Origin: Actinomycetes bacterium | GTDB lineage: Bacteria; Actinomycetota; Coriobacteriia; Coriobacteriales; Eggerthellaceae | DNA: 48,097 nt | Direction of reading: 5' to 3' | NCBI GenBank assembly: GCA_023460315.1 | Contig: JAEWQO010000042.1 | Coordinates: 1-48,097, forward strand | Part shown: positions 25,154 to 34,086 of the stretch, one piece after another | Numbering within the stretch: position 1 is the first letter of the stretch | Layout of the letters: each line of letters begins with the position of its first letter | Notes under the pieces: generated by a model | Databases searched by the model: none | Told to the model about the DNA's origin: nothing | Seen by the model: the letters and a program-made list of their open reading frames with translations, nothing else | Translations under genes and position numbers: made by a program

Positions 25154-27718
25154 ATGTCTTTTGAGAAATTCACTGACAAGGCGCGCAAGGTGCTTGTGCT
25201 TGCTCAGGACGAGGCGCGCTCGCTCCATCAGCCCTATGTGGGCACCGAGCATATCTTGCTCGGCCTTATACAGGAAAAGGATGGTCTTGCAGCTCAGGCG
25301 CTTGACCGTCTCAATGTTGAATACGATGCCGTTGTCCAGGCCATCCGTCAGGTGGTTGCCATCGATGAGGACACCGACGTGTCGGGTCATCTCAGCTTCA
25401 CGCCTCGCGTGAAGCGCGTGCTGGAGAACTCGTTGCGCGAAGCCATGCAGATGGGCCAAAGCTACATCTCCACCGAGCATCTCCTGCTTGGCATCGTGCG
25501 CGAGGGGGATGGCACGGCACTCGAGGTGCTTACGCGCCTTGGCGTGTCGGGCGACGACATTCGCAGCGCTCTCAACGATCTGGTGGGCCAAAGTCCCGTG
25601 TATGCCGGACGCAACGCGTTTGATCCGACGGGGGGTTCGTCGGACAGCATACTCAAGGAGTTCGGCACCGACCTCACCCAGAAGGCTCGGGATGGCAAGC
25701 TCGACCCGGTCATCGGACGTGCGGGCGAGATCGAGCGCGTCATGCAGGTGCTTTCGCGCCGACAGAAGAACAATCCCTTGCTCATCGGCGAGCCAGGCGT
25801 CGGCAAGACGGCGGTCGCCGAGGGACTGGCGCAGCTTATCGTATCCAACCAGGTTCCCGACCTGCTGCGCGGCAAGCGGCTCTTCACCTTGGACGTGTCC
25901 GCCCTCGTCGCCGGTTCCAAGTATCGCGGCGAGTTCGAGGAGCGCCTGAAGAAATGCATAAAGGAAGTGCAGGATGCCGGTGACATCATCCTGTTCATCG
26001 ACGAGATCCACACGCTCATCGGGGCAGGTTCCGCCGAGGGTTCCATCGATGCCGCTGCCATTCTCAAGCCGCCTCTGTCGCGGGGCGAGATACAGGTCAT
26101 CGGCGCCACCACCATCGACGAATATCGCAAGCATCTCGAGAAGGATTCCGCTCTTGAGCGTCGCTTCCAACCCATCACCGTGGGCGAGCCGAACGAGGAG
26201 CAGGCGCTGCGCATCATGGAGGGCTTGCGTGATCGCTACGAGGCTCATCATCAGGTGCGCTTCTCGGACGAGGCGTTGCAGGCGGCCGTGTCCTTGGCTG
26301 ATCGCTACATACAGGATCGCTATCTGCCTGACAAGGCGATCGACGTCATGGACGAGGCGGGCGCGCGCATGCGCATCCGCAACATGACGCTGCCCAAGGA
26401 GCTCCGTGACCTTGACGAAGAGCTGCGCAAGATGCGCGGAGAGAAGGACAGCGCCATCGCGGCTCAGGACTTTGAGCGCGCTGCCCAACTCAGAGACGAG
26501 GAAGCTCAGCTCAAGGACAAGCGTGCCCAGGCCGAGAAAGATTGGGAGGAGAATTCCCAGAAGGCTATCCAACAGGTTACCGTCGAGGACATCGCCGACG
26601 TGGTGTCCATGACCACGGGCGTGCCGGTTTCAAACCTCACCGAGGCGGAGACCGAAAAGCTGCTCCGCATGGAGGGCGTGCTGCATGAGCGCGTTGTTGG
26701 CCAGGACGAAGCCGTCACGGCTTTGTCGAAGGCAATCCGCCGGTCGCGCAGCGGCCTGAAGGATCCCAAACGTCCCGCCGGATCGTTCATCTTCTTGGGG
26801 CCTTCGGGCGTTGGAAAGACGGAGCTGTCAAAGGCGCTTGCCCAGTTCCTGTTCAACTCGGAGGACGCGCTGCTGTCCTTCGACATGTCGGAATATATGG
26901 AGAAGCATTCGGTTTCGCGTCTCGTGGGATCGCCTCCGGGCTACGTGGGCTTCGACGAAGGCGGCCAGCTGACCAAGGCTGTGCGCCAGCGGCCTTACTC
27001 GGTGGTCCTGTTCGACGAAATTGAGAAGGCGCATCCTGACGTGTTCAACATCCTCCTCCAAATATTGGAAGAGGGGCGCCTGACCGATTCTCAGGGACGC
27101 ACGGTGGACTTCCGCAACACGGTCATCATCATGACGTCGAATGTCGGTGCGCGGGAGATTGCGCAGCCAACGACTTTGGGCTTTTCGTCGGAGGACCATG
27201 CGGGCCTTTCTGACAAGGAGATCAAGAGCCGCGTCATGGGCGAAATGAAGAAGCTGTTCCGCCCCGAATTTCTGAACCGCATCGACGAGATCATCGTGTT
27301 CAAGTCGCTGTCTCAGGAGCAGATCGTCGAGATTGTCAAGCTTATGGTGGCCGACTTGCGTGAACGGCTCATCGCCCAGAACATGACCATCAACTTGACG
27401 GATGCTGCCTGCAAGCTCATAGCGTCGGAGGGCACGGATGCCGTCTTCGGAGCACGTCCTTTGCGGCGCGCCATCCAGCGTTTGTTGGAAGACCCTCTGT
27501 CCGAGCAGATACTTGAGGGCACATGGACGAGTGGATCGGTCATCGACGTTGATGTGAAGGATGGGGAGTTGACGTTCAATCCCGGTTCGGGCTCTATCCC
27601 CGCGCCACGGAAACGTGATAGCATAGCCAAGGAAGCTGAGCTGCTGCTCACGAACTTCGATCTCGGCCATGCCGGCGTGCAAAGCGGCGGGTCGCTGTCG
27701 GACGGGGCGGCTGACTGA
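25154..27718 (+). CDS. clpC: ATP-dependent Clp protease ATPase subunit ClpC
   Basis: Hexameric AAA+ unfoldase that feeds substrates to ClpP. The 854-residue protein has two Clp_N repeats (1-145), AAA1 with GEPGVGKTA (about 212) and the Walker B FIDEIHT, a middle coiled coil with a UVR-like segment (DFERAAQLRDEEAQL, about 440), AAA2 with GPSGVGKTEL (about 549), and the C-terminal D2 region. The UVR segment and GGQLTKAVRQRPYSV are ClpC-type. A late hydrophobic-Gly-Phe type ClpP loop is expected near residues 660-680. Start at 25154 matches the universal MSFEKFTDKARKVL N-terminus. Regulated by a CIRCE element. Confidence 0.96.
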   Translation: MSFEKFTDKARKVLVLAQDEARSLHQPYVGTEHILLGLIQEKDGLAAQALDRLNVEYDAVVQAIRQVVAIDEDTDVSGHLSFTPRVKRVLENSLREAMQMGQSYISTEHLLLGIVREGDGTALEVLTRLGVSGDDIRSALNDLVGQSPVYAGRNAFDPTGGSSDSILKEFGTDLTQKARDGKLDPVIGRAGEIERVMQVLSRRQKNNPLLIGEPGVGKTAVAEGLAQLIVSNQVPDLLRGKRLFTLDVSALVAGSKYRGEFEERLKKCIKEVQDAGDIILFIDEIHTLIGAGSAEGSIDAAAILKPPLSRGEIQVIGATTIDEYRKHLEKDSALERRFQPITVGEPNEEQALRIMEGLRDRYEAHHQVRFSDEALQAAVSLADRYIQDRYLPDKAIDVMDEAGARMRIRNMTLPKELRDLDEELRKMRGEKDSAIAAQDFERAAQLRDEEAQLKDKRAQAEKDWEENSQKAIQQVTVEDIADVVSMTTGVPVSNLTEAETEKLLRMEGVLHERVVGQDEAVTALSKAIRRSRSGLKDPKRPAGSFIFLGPSGVGKTELSKALAQFLFNSEDALLSFDMSEYMEKHSVSRLVGSPPGYVGFDEGGQLTKAVRQRPYSVVLFDEIEKAHPDVFNILLQILEEGRLTDSQGRTVDFRNTVIIMTSNVGAREIAQPTTLGFSSEDHAGLSDKEIKSRVMGEMKKLFRPEFLNRIDEIIVFKSLSQEQIVEIVKLMVADLRERLIAQNMTINLTDAACKLIASEGTDAVFGARPLRRAIQRLLEDPLSEQILEGTWTSGSVIDVDVKDGELTFNPGSGSIPAPRKRDSIAKEAELLLTNFDLGHAGVQSGGSLSDGAAD

Positions 27719-27803
27719 GCAGATTGTGAGAATTGCACCGACTATGGAAGGCTGCTGAAGTGACCGTGCCTTCTGGCGATCGCTTCAGCGCATGGGGATG
27801 AAT

Positions 27804-27830
27804 GCCCTGTTCGGCTGGTCCGGACAGGGC
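27804..27830 (+). terminator. Hairpin after clpC
   Basis: An 11-pair stem (GCCCTGTTCGG type, one G-U) with a 5-base loop lies in the 242-base gap before ispD. No U tract follows, so it may be a weak or factor-dependent terminator. Confidence 0.4.
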
Positions 27831-27960
27831 TCATCTGCTTAAAGAGTGCGGAAGCGCCGAGGCTGACAAGCGTGTGCCGGAAGAGGGCGCCTGCCGCTGT
27901 GCCGGGTGAAAAGACGAATGACAGCCGCCCTGCCTGTGGTTGAGATTGAAGAGGAAGACT

Positions 27961-28800
27961 ATGCCGAAGACCATCGATCCTGTGTTCTCGTCCGATGTGC
28001 TTAAGATACCCGAGCTGTTGATGGATGGCTTGGATTTCGATGCCCTTTCGCTGACGTCTATCGGGCTGCAGGGTGTCGTCGATCCGAATCCCCAGACCGC
28101 TGCCATCATCCTAGCTGGCGGAACGGGCGAGCGTTTTGGCAAGGAGGGCGGCAAACAGCTCGTCGAAATTGCGGGCAAGCCCGTTCTCACCTGGTCTGCC
28201 GAGGCGTTCGACGCAGTGGGTGACATCGGCCTTATCGTGGTCGTCTGTCCGGAAGACCGTCATGAGGAGTATCTCAAGAAGGCCATCGACCCGTTCCCGT
28301 TCGTCACGCCGGTCGTCATGGCTCCTTCAGGGCCAAGCCGTCAGGAATCCGCGTTTTCGGGCCTGGAGTATGTTCCTGATAAATACAACTATGTCGTGCT
28401 CCATGATGGTGCGCGGCCGCTCATCTCTCCTGACCTCATCGCGCACGCCATTGCCATCTTGCAGGGAAACATCGACTGTGACGGTGCCGTGGTAGCCCAT
28501 CCTGCCATCGACACGCTCAAGGTGGTGGAGAACGGGGTCATCGTGGGTACTCCCGACCGTCGCGTGTTCTGGAATGCCCAGACGCCACAGGTGTTCCGGG
28601 CTGGCATCTACCGCCGTGCCCATGCCTCGGCCCTGTCCGATGGCTTCATGGGCACTGACGATTCGTCATTGATCGAACGGTTGGGCGGCAAGGTCCTTGT
28701 CGTCGAGGGCAAGCGCGACAACATCAAGCTCACTGTTCCCGAAGACTATCTCATGCTGGCTGCCGCGGTGCGGGCGTTGTACACGAGAGGTGCGGAATGA
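27961..28800 (+). CDS. ispD: 2-C-methyl-D-erythritol 4-phosphate cytidylyltransferase
   Basis: MEP-pathway enzyme joining MEP to CTP. The nucleotide-binding motif AAIILAGGTGERFG starts near residue 45, and PSRQESAFSGL, VLHDGARPLIS and the late DDSSLIERLG/NIKLTVPEDY motifs are all present. Product is 279 residues, about 45 longer than typical because of an N-terminal extension (MPKTIDPVFSSDVLK...) with no known domain. Start ATG 27961 has GAAGAGGAAG upstream. The stop overlaps ispF (ATGA). Confidence 0.94.
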   Translation: MPKTIDPVFSSDVLKIPELLMDGLDFDALSLTSIGLQGVVDPNPQTAAIILAGGTGERFGKEGGKQLVEIAGKPVLTWSAEAFDAVGDIGLIVVVCPEDRHEEYLKKAIDPFPFVTPVVMAPSGPSRQESAFSGLEYVPDKYNYVVLHDGARPLISPDLIAHAIAILQGNIDCDGAVVAHPAIDTLKVVENGVIVGTPDRRVFWNAQTPQVFRAGIYRRAHASALSDGFMGTDDSSLIERLGGKVLVVEGKRDNIKLTVPEDYLMLAAAVRALYTRGAE

Positions 28801-29309
28801 GCAGGCCGGACGATGCCGCCCTGTTTGCAAGCCTGCGGATAGGCCAAGGCTTTGACGTGCACGCGTTTGCCGAGGGTCGAAAGCTTGTGCTCGGCGGCGT
28901 TGAAGTACCTCATCATCACGGTCTCTTGGGGCATTCCGATGCGGATGTTCTTGCCCATGCGATTGCGGACGCGCTGCTCGGCGCCGTGCGAGGCGGCGAC
29001 ATTGGCAAGCTTTTCCCCGACACGGATCCCGCCTACAAGGATGCGGATTCTTTGAAGCTGCTGGCTGCTGTTTCCCGTTTCGTGGAGGAAAGCGGCTATC
29101 GCATTCTCGATGTCGATTCCGTTGTGGCGGCTCAGGCGCCCAAGCTTGCGCCTTATCGGGAGGCCATGCGGGCAAACTTGGCCGACGCGATGGGCGTGCC
29201 CGTGGACAACGTCGGAGTGAAGGCCACCACGACGGAGCATCTCGGGTTTGAAGGGCGAGAGGAAGGCATCTCCGCCACGGCTGTCTGTCTCGTGCAAAGG
29301 CTCGGCTGA
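28797..29309 (+). CDS. ispF: 2-C-methyl-D-erythritol 2,4-cyclodiphosphate synthase
   Basis: Next MEP-pathway step after IspE; forms the cyclic diphosphate. The 170-residue product has the zinc-binding DVHAF motif (D-x-H), GHSDADVLAHAIADALLGA with the third metal His, the DIGKLFPDTDPAYK loop, and VGVKATTTEHLGFEG. Translationally coupled to ispD by a 4-base overlap, matching their physical partnership in many bacteria. Confidence 0.97.
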   Translation: MSRPDDAALFASLRIGQGFDVHAFAEGRKLVLGGVEVPHHHGLLGHSDADVLAHAIADALLGAVRGGDIGKLFPDTDPAYKDADSLKLLAAVSRFVEESGYRILDVDSVVAAQAPKLAPYREAMRANLADAMGVPVDNVGVKATTTEHLGFEGREEGISATAVCLVQRLG

Positions 29310-29317
29310 CTCCCGCT

Positions 29318-29350
29318 GCCACCCGGGTCGGTCTCGTTTGACCCGGTGGC
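29318..29350 (+). terminator. Hairpin between ispF and cysS
   Basis: GCCACC-GGGTC type arms (11 pairs, one bulged C) separated by a short loop. It sits 9 bases after the ispF stop, partly overlapping the probable cysS promoter. Confidence 0.45.
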
Positions 29351-29355
29351 TCCTG

Positions 29356-29364
29356 TGCTACAAT
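29356..29364 (+). promoter_or_regulatory. Extended -10 promoter for cysS
   Basis: TGCTACAAT is an extended -10; TTGACC at 29338-29343 is an upstream -35 at a short 15-base spacing. The cysS ATG is 72 bases downstream. Confidence 0.5.
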
Positions 29365-29435
29365 TCCATCGAGCATAAATGCGGACACCCTGGTTGGCAA
29401 AGCGCGGTGTGACGCAGACGAGATGTGAGGGCATC

Positions 29436-30944
29436 ATGATCAGACTGTACGACACCAAGCTGCGGGCGAAAGTTGACTTCGAGTCCATAGAGCGTGGCAA
29501 GGTGGGCATATATGTGTGCGGGCCCACGGTCTACAACCGCATCCATGTGGGAAATGCGCGCACGTTCATCAGCTTTGATGTCATCCGCCGCTACTTCATG
29601 TGGCGTGGTTTCGAGGTGACGTTCGTCCAAAATGTCACGGATGTCGACGACAAAATCATTGCGAAGGCGAACGACGAAGGCCGTGACCCCGCTGAGGTGG
29701 CGGCTGAATACACCGCTGCGTTCATCGAGGACATGCGCCGGGTCAATGTGCTCGACCCGGACATTCGCCCGAAGGCTACCGAGGAAATCGCCTCCATGGT
29801 GGAACTTATACAGGAGCTTGTCGACAGCGGCCATGCCTACGAGGTCGAGGGAGACGTGTATTTCAGCGTGCGAAGCTATCCCGCCTATGGGGAGCTGTCT
29901 GGCCGTGATATCGACGAGATGGAAAGCGGGCACCGCGAGCTGCGTGCCGAGGGAAAGGGCTTGGAGGGGCGCAAGAGAGATCCCCTTGACTTTGCGCTGT
30001 GGAAAGCGGCAAAGCCGGGAGAGCCTTCGTGGGAATCACCTTGGGGCCAAGGCCGTCCGGGATGGCATGTCGAGTGCTCGGCCATGTCCCGCTCCTATCT
30101 TGGCCTTCCCTTCGACATCCACGGGGGTGGCGCCGACCTGGTTTTTCCTCATCATGAGAACGAGCGCGCACAGAGCGAGGCCGCCTGCGGCTGCCGGTTT
30201 GCCAACTACTGGATGCACAGCGGCATGCTCCGGATCAACTCGGAGAAGATGAGCAAGTCGCTGGGAAACTTCAAGCTGCTGAGCGATGTCCTTGACGCCG
30301 TGGATCCGGCAACGTTGCGCTTCCTCATGCTGCAGACGCATTACCGCAGTCCTCTCGATTTCTCCGAAGAGCGCCTGGCGGAAGCGCACGCCGCCCTCAT
30401 GCGCATCGCCCATGCCGTGAAAGCTCTCGATTGGGCGCTCGAGAACGCTGCGGATGTCCCGTCGCCGCTTGACACGCGCGCTCTTGCCGATCAGACGAGG
30501 AAGACCAAGATGTCGTTCATTGTGGCCATGGACGACGACTTCAATGCCTGTGAGGCGCTGGGGGCTGTTTTCGGTTTCATCGGGGAGATGAACACCCAGG
30601 TGGCCGACAGGACCATCTCGGTGAGCGATGTGCCGGCCGTGAGACGTGCGCGTGACCTCATCGTGGAGCTCATGGGCGTATTCGGCATCGACATGGTCGC
30701 ATTTTGCGCTGCAGACGGCGAAGGCGACTATCCGCCAGAGCTCGTGCAGTTGGCGGCAGACCTGACGGGCTATGAGGGTTCCGATGCCGCTGAGGCGGTC
30801 GACGCGTTGCTGGCCGCCCGTGCCGAGGCGCGGACCGCCAAGGACTGGTCTCTTGCCGATGCCGTGCGCGACGGTTTGGGGCGCCTGGGCTTTGTTGTCG
30901 AGGACACCCCGCAGGGGGCGCGTCTGACGTTTGAGGGTCGGTAG
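29436..30944 (+). CDS. cysS: Cysteinyl-tRNA synthetase
   Basis: Class I synthetase charging tRNA-Cys. The 502-residue enzyme shows VCGPTVYNRIHVGNAR with the zinc Cys and HIGH-equivalent HVGN, the second zinc cluster in WHVECSAM, FPHHENERAQSEA, and KMSKS in SEKMSKSLGN. The C-terminal helical anticodon region follows. Start ATG 29436 (MIRLYDT) has GTGAGGG upstream and matches the family N-terminus. Directly followed by the U32 gene after a gap of about 10 bases. Confidence 0.97.
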   Translation: MIRLYDTKLRAKVDFESIERGKVGIYVCGPTVYNRIHVGNARTFISFDVIRRYFMWRGFEVTFVQNVTDVDDKIIAKANDEGRDPAEVAAEYTAAFIEDMRRVNVLDPDIRPKATEEIASMVELIQELVDSGHAYEVEGDVYFSVRSYPAYGELSGRDIDEMESGHRELRAEGKGLEGRKRDPLDFALWKAAKPGEPSWESPWGQGRPGWHVECSAMSRSYLGLPFDIHGGGADLVFPHHENERAQSEAACGCRFANYWMHSGMLRINSEKMSKSLGNFKLLSDVLDAVDPATLRFLMLQTHYRSPLDFSEERLAEAHAALMRIAHAVKALDWALENAADVPSPLDTRALADQTRKTKMSFIVAMDDDFNACEALGAVFGFIGEMNTQVADRTISVSDVPAVRRARDLIVELMGVFGIDMVAFCAADGEGDYPPELVQLAADLTGYEGSDAAEAVDALLAARAEARTAKDWSLADAVRDGLGRLGFVVEDTPQGARLTFEGR

Positions 30945-30953
30945 TCGCGGGTG

Positions 30954-32213
30954 ATGAAGAAGCCGGAGCTTTTGGCGCCGGCGGGTGGGCGCTCCCAGCT
31001 TGAGGCGGCCATCCGCTATGGGGCTGATGCGGTGTATCTGGCCCTTGATCGGTTCGGCATGCGGCAGCGGGCCGAGAACTTCGCCGCCGAGGACATTCCG
31101 GCCGTTGTCGCACGGTGCCATGCGGCGCAGGTCAGGGTGTTTGTGACGGTCAATACCCTCATGGACGCTGACGACATCGCGATACTGCCACGCTTTCTGG
31201 AAGGACTTGCAGCGGCGGGGGTCGATGCGTTCATCGTCGGTGACTTGGGTGCCAATCGCCTGGCGCGGAGGTATGCGCCGGGGGTGGCGGTGCATGTGAG
31301 CACCCAGGCATCCGTCAGCAATGCGGAGGCCGCCTGCGCCTGGCATGAGATGGGCGCCCGCCGGGTGGTCTGTGCGCGTGAGATGAGCGTGGCGGACATC
31401 GCCCGGATGCGTGCCGCTGTGCCGAGCGAGCTCGAGATAGAAGCGTTCGTGCATGGTTCCCTATGCATGGCCATTTCTGGGAGGTGCCTCATCAGTGCGG
31501 CTTTGAACGGTCGCTCGGCCAATAAGGGACAATGCACGCAGCCGTGCCGCTGGAACTATGCGTTGATGGAGGAAAAGCGCCCCGGCGAGTTCTTTCCCCT
31601 CGAAGAGGATGCCCGTGGCTCGTATCTCATGAATGCGTGTGACCTCAACATGCTTTCCCATCTCGATGATCTTGCGGCTGCGGGTGTCGATTCCTTCAAG
31701 ATAGAAGGGCGCAACAAGCGTGCGTTCTACGTGGCCACGGTGGTCAACGCGTATCGGCGGGTGATTGACGGCGAGGATCCGTCCTCCGTCGCATCCGAGC
31801 TGTACACCGTGTCCCACCGTCCCTATGACACGGGCTTCTACTACGGGTTGGCCACGCAGGCTTCGGACGTTGACGGATATCAGAAGGATTGCCTGCATGC
31901 GGCCACGGTGCAGTCGTGCAAGCCGGAGGGCGAGGGGCGGTGGCGGGTTGAGGCGATCTGCTTCAACCGTTTTTGCGAAGGGGATGTGCTGGAGGCTCTG
32001 GTTCCTCGAGGTGACGTGCAGGCCATTGCCATCCGCAACTTGGCGTGGCTGCCTCGATCTGCCGTGGAAGGTGTGTTTTCGTCTCCCGTCGCCGTTCCCG
32101 TTGCCAACCGCTCTTCTGAGTCCTATGCCTTTATCAGCACCAAACCTTTGTCGCGGGGCGATTTTTTGCGGCTGCGTCTCGGTTCTTCTCCGGATGTCCC
32201 ATCGATTGTGTGA
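30954..32213 (+). CDS. U32-family protein (tRNA hydroxylation TrhP-like)
   Basis: A 419-residue member of the peptidase U32 family, now linked for several members to prephenate-dependent tRNA U34 hydroxylation (TrhP/YegQ) rather than proteolysis. It shows LLAPAGGRSQLEAAIRYGADAVYLA at the N-terminus, the U32 signature EAFVHGSLCMAISGRCL, the Cys cluster NKGQCTQPCRW, and DSFKIEGRNK. These cysteines are the likely Fe-S ligands. ATG at 30954 was preferred over the GTG just before it. It is probably cotranscribed with cysS, fitting a tRNA role. Confidence 0.88.
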   Translation: MKKPELLAPAGGRSQLEAAIRYGADAVYLALDRFGMRQRAENFAAEDIPAVVARCHAAQVRVFVTVNTLMDADDIAILPRFLEGLAAAGVDAFIVGDLGANRLARRYAPGVAVHVSTQASVSNAEAACAWHEMGARRVVCAREMSVADIARMRAAVPSELEIEAFVHGSLCMAISGRCLISAALNGRSANKGQCTQPCRWNYALMEEKRPGEFFPLEEDARGSYLMNACDLNMLSHLDDLAAAGVDSFKIEGRNKRAFYVATVVNAYRRVIDGEDPSSVASELYTVSHRPYDTGFYYGLATQASDVDGYQKDCLHAATVQSCKPEGEGRWRVEAICFNRFCEGDVLEALVPRGDVQAIAIRNLAWLPRSAVEGVFSSPVAVPVANRSSESYAFISTKPLSRGDFLRLRLGSSPDVPSIV

Positions 32214-32260
32214 CGCGTTGCGGTGGTTCGTCGTTGACGGGTGCATTCATGCATGCTTCT

Positions 32261-32269
32261 TGTTATGAT
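32261..32269 (+). promoter_or_regulatory. Extended -10 before the 99-residue gene
   Basis: TGTTATGAT, an extended -10 of the same type as those before pap and cysS, 37 bases before the start codon. No matching -35. Confidence 0.45.
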
Positions 32270-32305
32270 ATTTGCCAAAGCCAGTCCCAGAGAAAGGGGT
32301 TTGCT

Positions 32306-32605
32306 ATGGGAACGAAGGCAGCGGAGGCGCTCGACGTGTCATTCGACGAGCTGTCAAACTACCTGCACGCCAAGCACTCGGTGTATATGGAGGTGGACGG
32401 CGCCACCTACTATCTCACCGACGTCAACGATCGATATTGGCGGGCCCAAGACACCACATCGTTCAACGAAAAAGGGCATTACGTCGACGCGAGCGAGCTT
32501 GTGACCACGGTCGGCGAATTTCTCACCCTGCCGTTTGTGGAGGGCCGATCCATCGAGGATGTGTTTGAGGAATCGGTGTTTTACGCATCGGAGAAGGATA
32601 AATAG
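32306..32605 (+). CDS. Conserved-looking 99-residue protein of unknown function
   Basis: A small acidic soluble protein. GAAAGGGG precedes ATG 32306 and a strong terminator follows, so it is its own transcription unit with an extended -10 promoter. The sequence mixes alternating hydrophobic and polar residues (YMEVDGATYYLTDVNDRYW) that suggest a small beta-rich domain, then an acidic helix (SIEDVFEESVFYASEK). No signal peptide, membrane helix, metal motif or DNA-binding motif. I do not recognise a family. Confidence 0.75.
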   Translation: MGTKAAEALDVSFDELSNYLHAKHSVYMEVDGATYYLTDVNDRYWRAQDTTSFNEKGHYVDASELVTTVGEFLTLPFVEGRSIEDVFEESVFYASEKDK

Positions 32606-32614
32606 AAGCGAGAA

Positions 32615-32642
32615 AAGCGACTGCATGAGCAGCCGCTTTTTT
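32615..32642. terminator. Bidirectional terminator between the 99-residue gene and the MFS gene
   Basis: AAGCGACTGC pairs with GCAGCCGCTT (one mismatch) around ATGA, followed by six T on the plus strand; the reverse reading serves the convergent MFS gene. Confidence 0.8.
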
Positions 32643-32708
32643 AAGCTGTTTGGGGACAGGGTTGCCTCCCGTCTGTCGGCCGAAGACATGGCCGGTGCCT
32701 GAAGTCCA

Positions 32709-34034
32709 TCACCCATTTCCGCCTCTCTCTTTGAGCGCCCGGAAATGGGGATGGAACAGCACGAACAGAGCGACGAATGCCATGATGGCTCCGCCGACGA
32801 TGATGGGCAAGGGTGTCCAAATGCCGTAGAGAACTGTGCTCGCCGTGGGAGCGATGACGAACGTGAGTCCGTTCGTTGCGCCAATCAGTCCGGCCAGTCC
32901 TCCCTGCTCATCGGGATTCACCAGCAAGGTGGGCCCTGCGGTATACCCCGGCATGGCTATGCCGAGGCCCAGGCCAATGAGCAAGATCGAGACGATGAGG
33001 ACGCCGATGCCTGCGGAAGGAACCATCGCGGCGAATCCGACGAATGCCACCGACGATCCAATGCGCAACAACGTTGCGGGCCCCCAGCCGCTTTTGGGCA
33101 CCACGATACTTTGGGCGACGATCATTCCGATGCCGGCGGCAAGCAGGACGCCGCCGGTCACAAGGCCGGTGGTCGCTGAATCCAGACCAAATCGGTCTTG
33201 CACAATGAAGCCAGCTATGACCTGGATGAACCCGAGCGCCGTGAACATTCCAAAACCGGAAAGCAGGAAGGGCCACACGCGGCTGTCGCTGGGCTTGATA
33301 TGGATCGGGTTCTTGACGAGCGCGGTTTGGGGCTCCTTGCGAAGAACGAAGACGATAAGGATAAGGCCGATGCCAAGGAGCACGGGCACGGCGACGATGG
33401 GAGCTATCAAGCCGAAGACGGACAGCGCTCCGCCCATGACTGCGCCCGCGACCATCGCCACGCCCTGAACGGCGCCGATGCCGGCCATTCCCTTGACGCG
33501 GGTCTCCTCATCGTCGGTGACTCGGGCAACGTAGGCTTGCGAGGTGGGAAGGACGGCCGAAATGGCCGAACCGAACCCAACGCCCCTGAACAGCACGAAG
33601 AAAGCGAATAGCACGCCGCCGGTCACCATCCCCTGCATTCCCGCTTCTGAGAGAAGGGCGAAAAAGGCCATGGTGGTCGTGGCTACCGCAAAGGCAGCCA
33701 CGAGGACCTTCTTGCATCCCCAGGACTGCGAGCGTCGACCCCAGAACTGGCTGGTGAGCACTACCATGATCGCAGCGATGCTGATGGTGACCCCGATTTG
33801 CCATTCCGCGAGTCCCACCTCCCGCGCCAAGGGCGCAATGATGGGGTTGAGGGTCATCTGTCCGAAATAGGCGAGGAACACGGCAGCCAGAAGGACGGGT
33901 ATCTGCGATCGAGATGCCGCTTGTGACGATGTCGTGCTCCTCCCTCCTCGAGCCTGCTTCTTTGTCTCGAGCGAGGGGGGAGGAATGACTGGCCCTTCCG
34001 GGACGGTTTCCTGCTGAGCGGTTGGCAAAGACAT
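32709..34034 (-). CDS. MFS transporter (drug-efflux type)
   Basis: A 441-residue transporter with 12 hydrophobic spans. After about 35 hydrophilic residues come span 1 (VLLAAVFLAYFGQMTLNPIIAPLAREVG), then the signature loop 2-3 motif in a variant form (GRRSQSWGCKKVLV), and a PGYTAGPTLLVNPDEQGGLAGLIGATN segment in the second half. The loop motif and PGYTAG block resemble multidrug or metabolite exporters of the DHA1/TetA-like branch. Substrate unknown. ATG 34034 has AAGGAGG at 6-base spacing. It is divergent from the membrane LuxR regulator and could be under its control. Confidence 0.88.
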   Translation of the reverse strand: MSLPTAQQETVPEGPVIPPPSLETKKQARGGRSTTSSQAASRSQIPVLLAAVFLAYFGQMTLNPIIAPLAREVGLAEWQIGVTISIAAIMVVLTSQFWGRRSQSWGCKKVLVAAFAVATTTMAFFALLSEAGMQGMVTGGVLFAFFVLFRGVGFGSAISAVLPTSQAYVARVTDDEETRVKGMAGIGAVQGVAMVAGAVMGGALSVFGLIAPIVAVPVLLGIGLILIVFVLRKEPQTALVKNPIHIKPSDSRVWPFLLSGFGMFTALGFIQVIAGFIVQDRFGLDSATTGLVTGGVLLAAGIGMIVAQSIVVPKSGWGPATLLRIGSSVAFVGFAAMVPSAGIGVLIVSILLIGLGLGIAMPGYTAGPTLLVNPDEQGGLAGLIGATNGLTFVIAPTASTVLYGIWTPLPIIVGGAIMAFVALFVLFHPHFRALKERGGNG

Positions 34035-34056
34035 GTCGCCTCCTTCGGCATAAAAA

Positions 34057-34086
34057 TTAGAATAAGCTAACTTTTGCATCATAGCA
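34057..34086 (-). promoter_or_regulatory. MFS promoter with palindromic operator candidate
   Basis: On the minus strand TGCTATGAT (34086-34078) is an extended -10. TTAG-N6-CTAA (34057-34070) lies across the expected transcription start; alternatively TTGCTA-N17-TATTCT forms the promoter and the palindrome covers its -10. Either way a repressor at this site could control the MFS gene. Confidence 0.4.

Noticed and set aside
25079..26572. 497-codon minus-strand frame opposite clpC
   Set aside because: Antisense to a universal gene, no family features.
29310..29435. T-box or other aminoacyl-tRNA leader before cysS
   Set aside because: No T-box core sequence and the leader is short; only a hairpin and a promoter are seen.
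30036..31454. 472-codon minus-strand frame opposite cysS and the U32 gene
   Set aside because: Crosses two confirmed genes; His/Arg-rich shadow.
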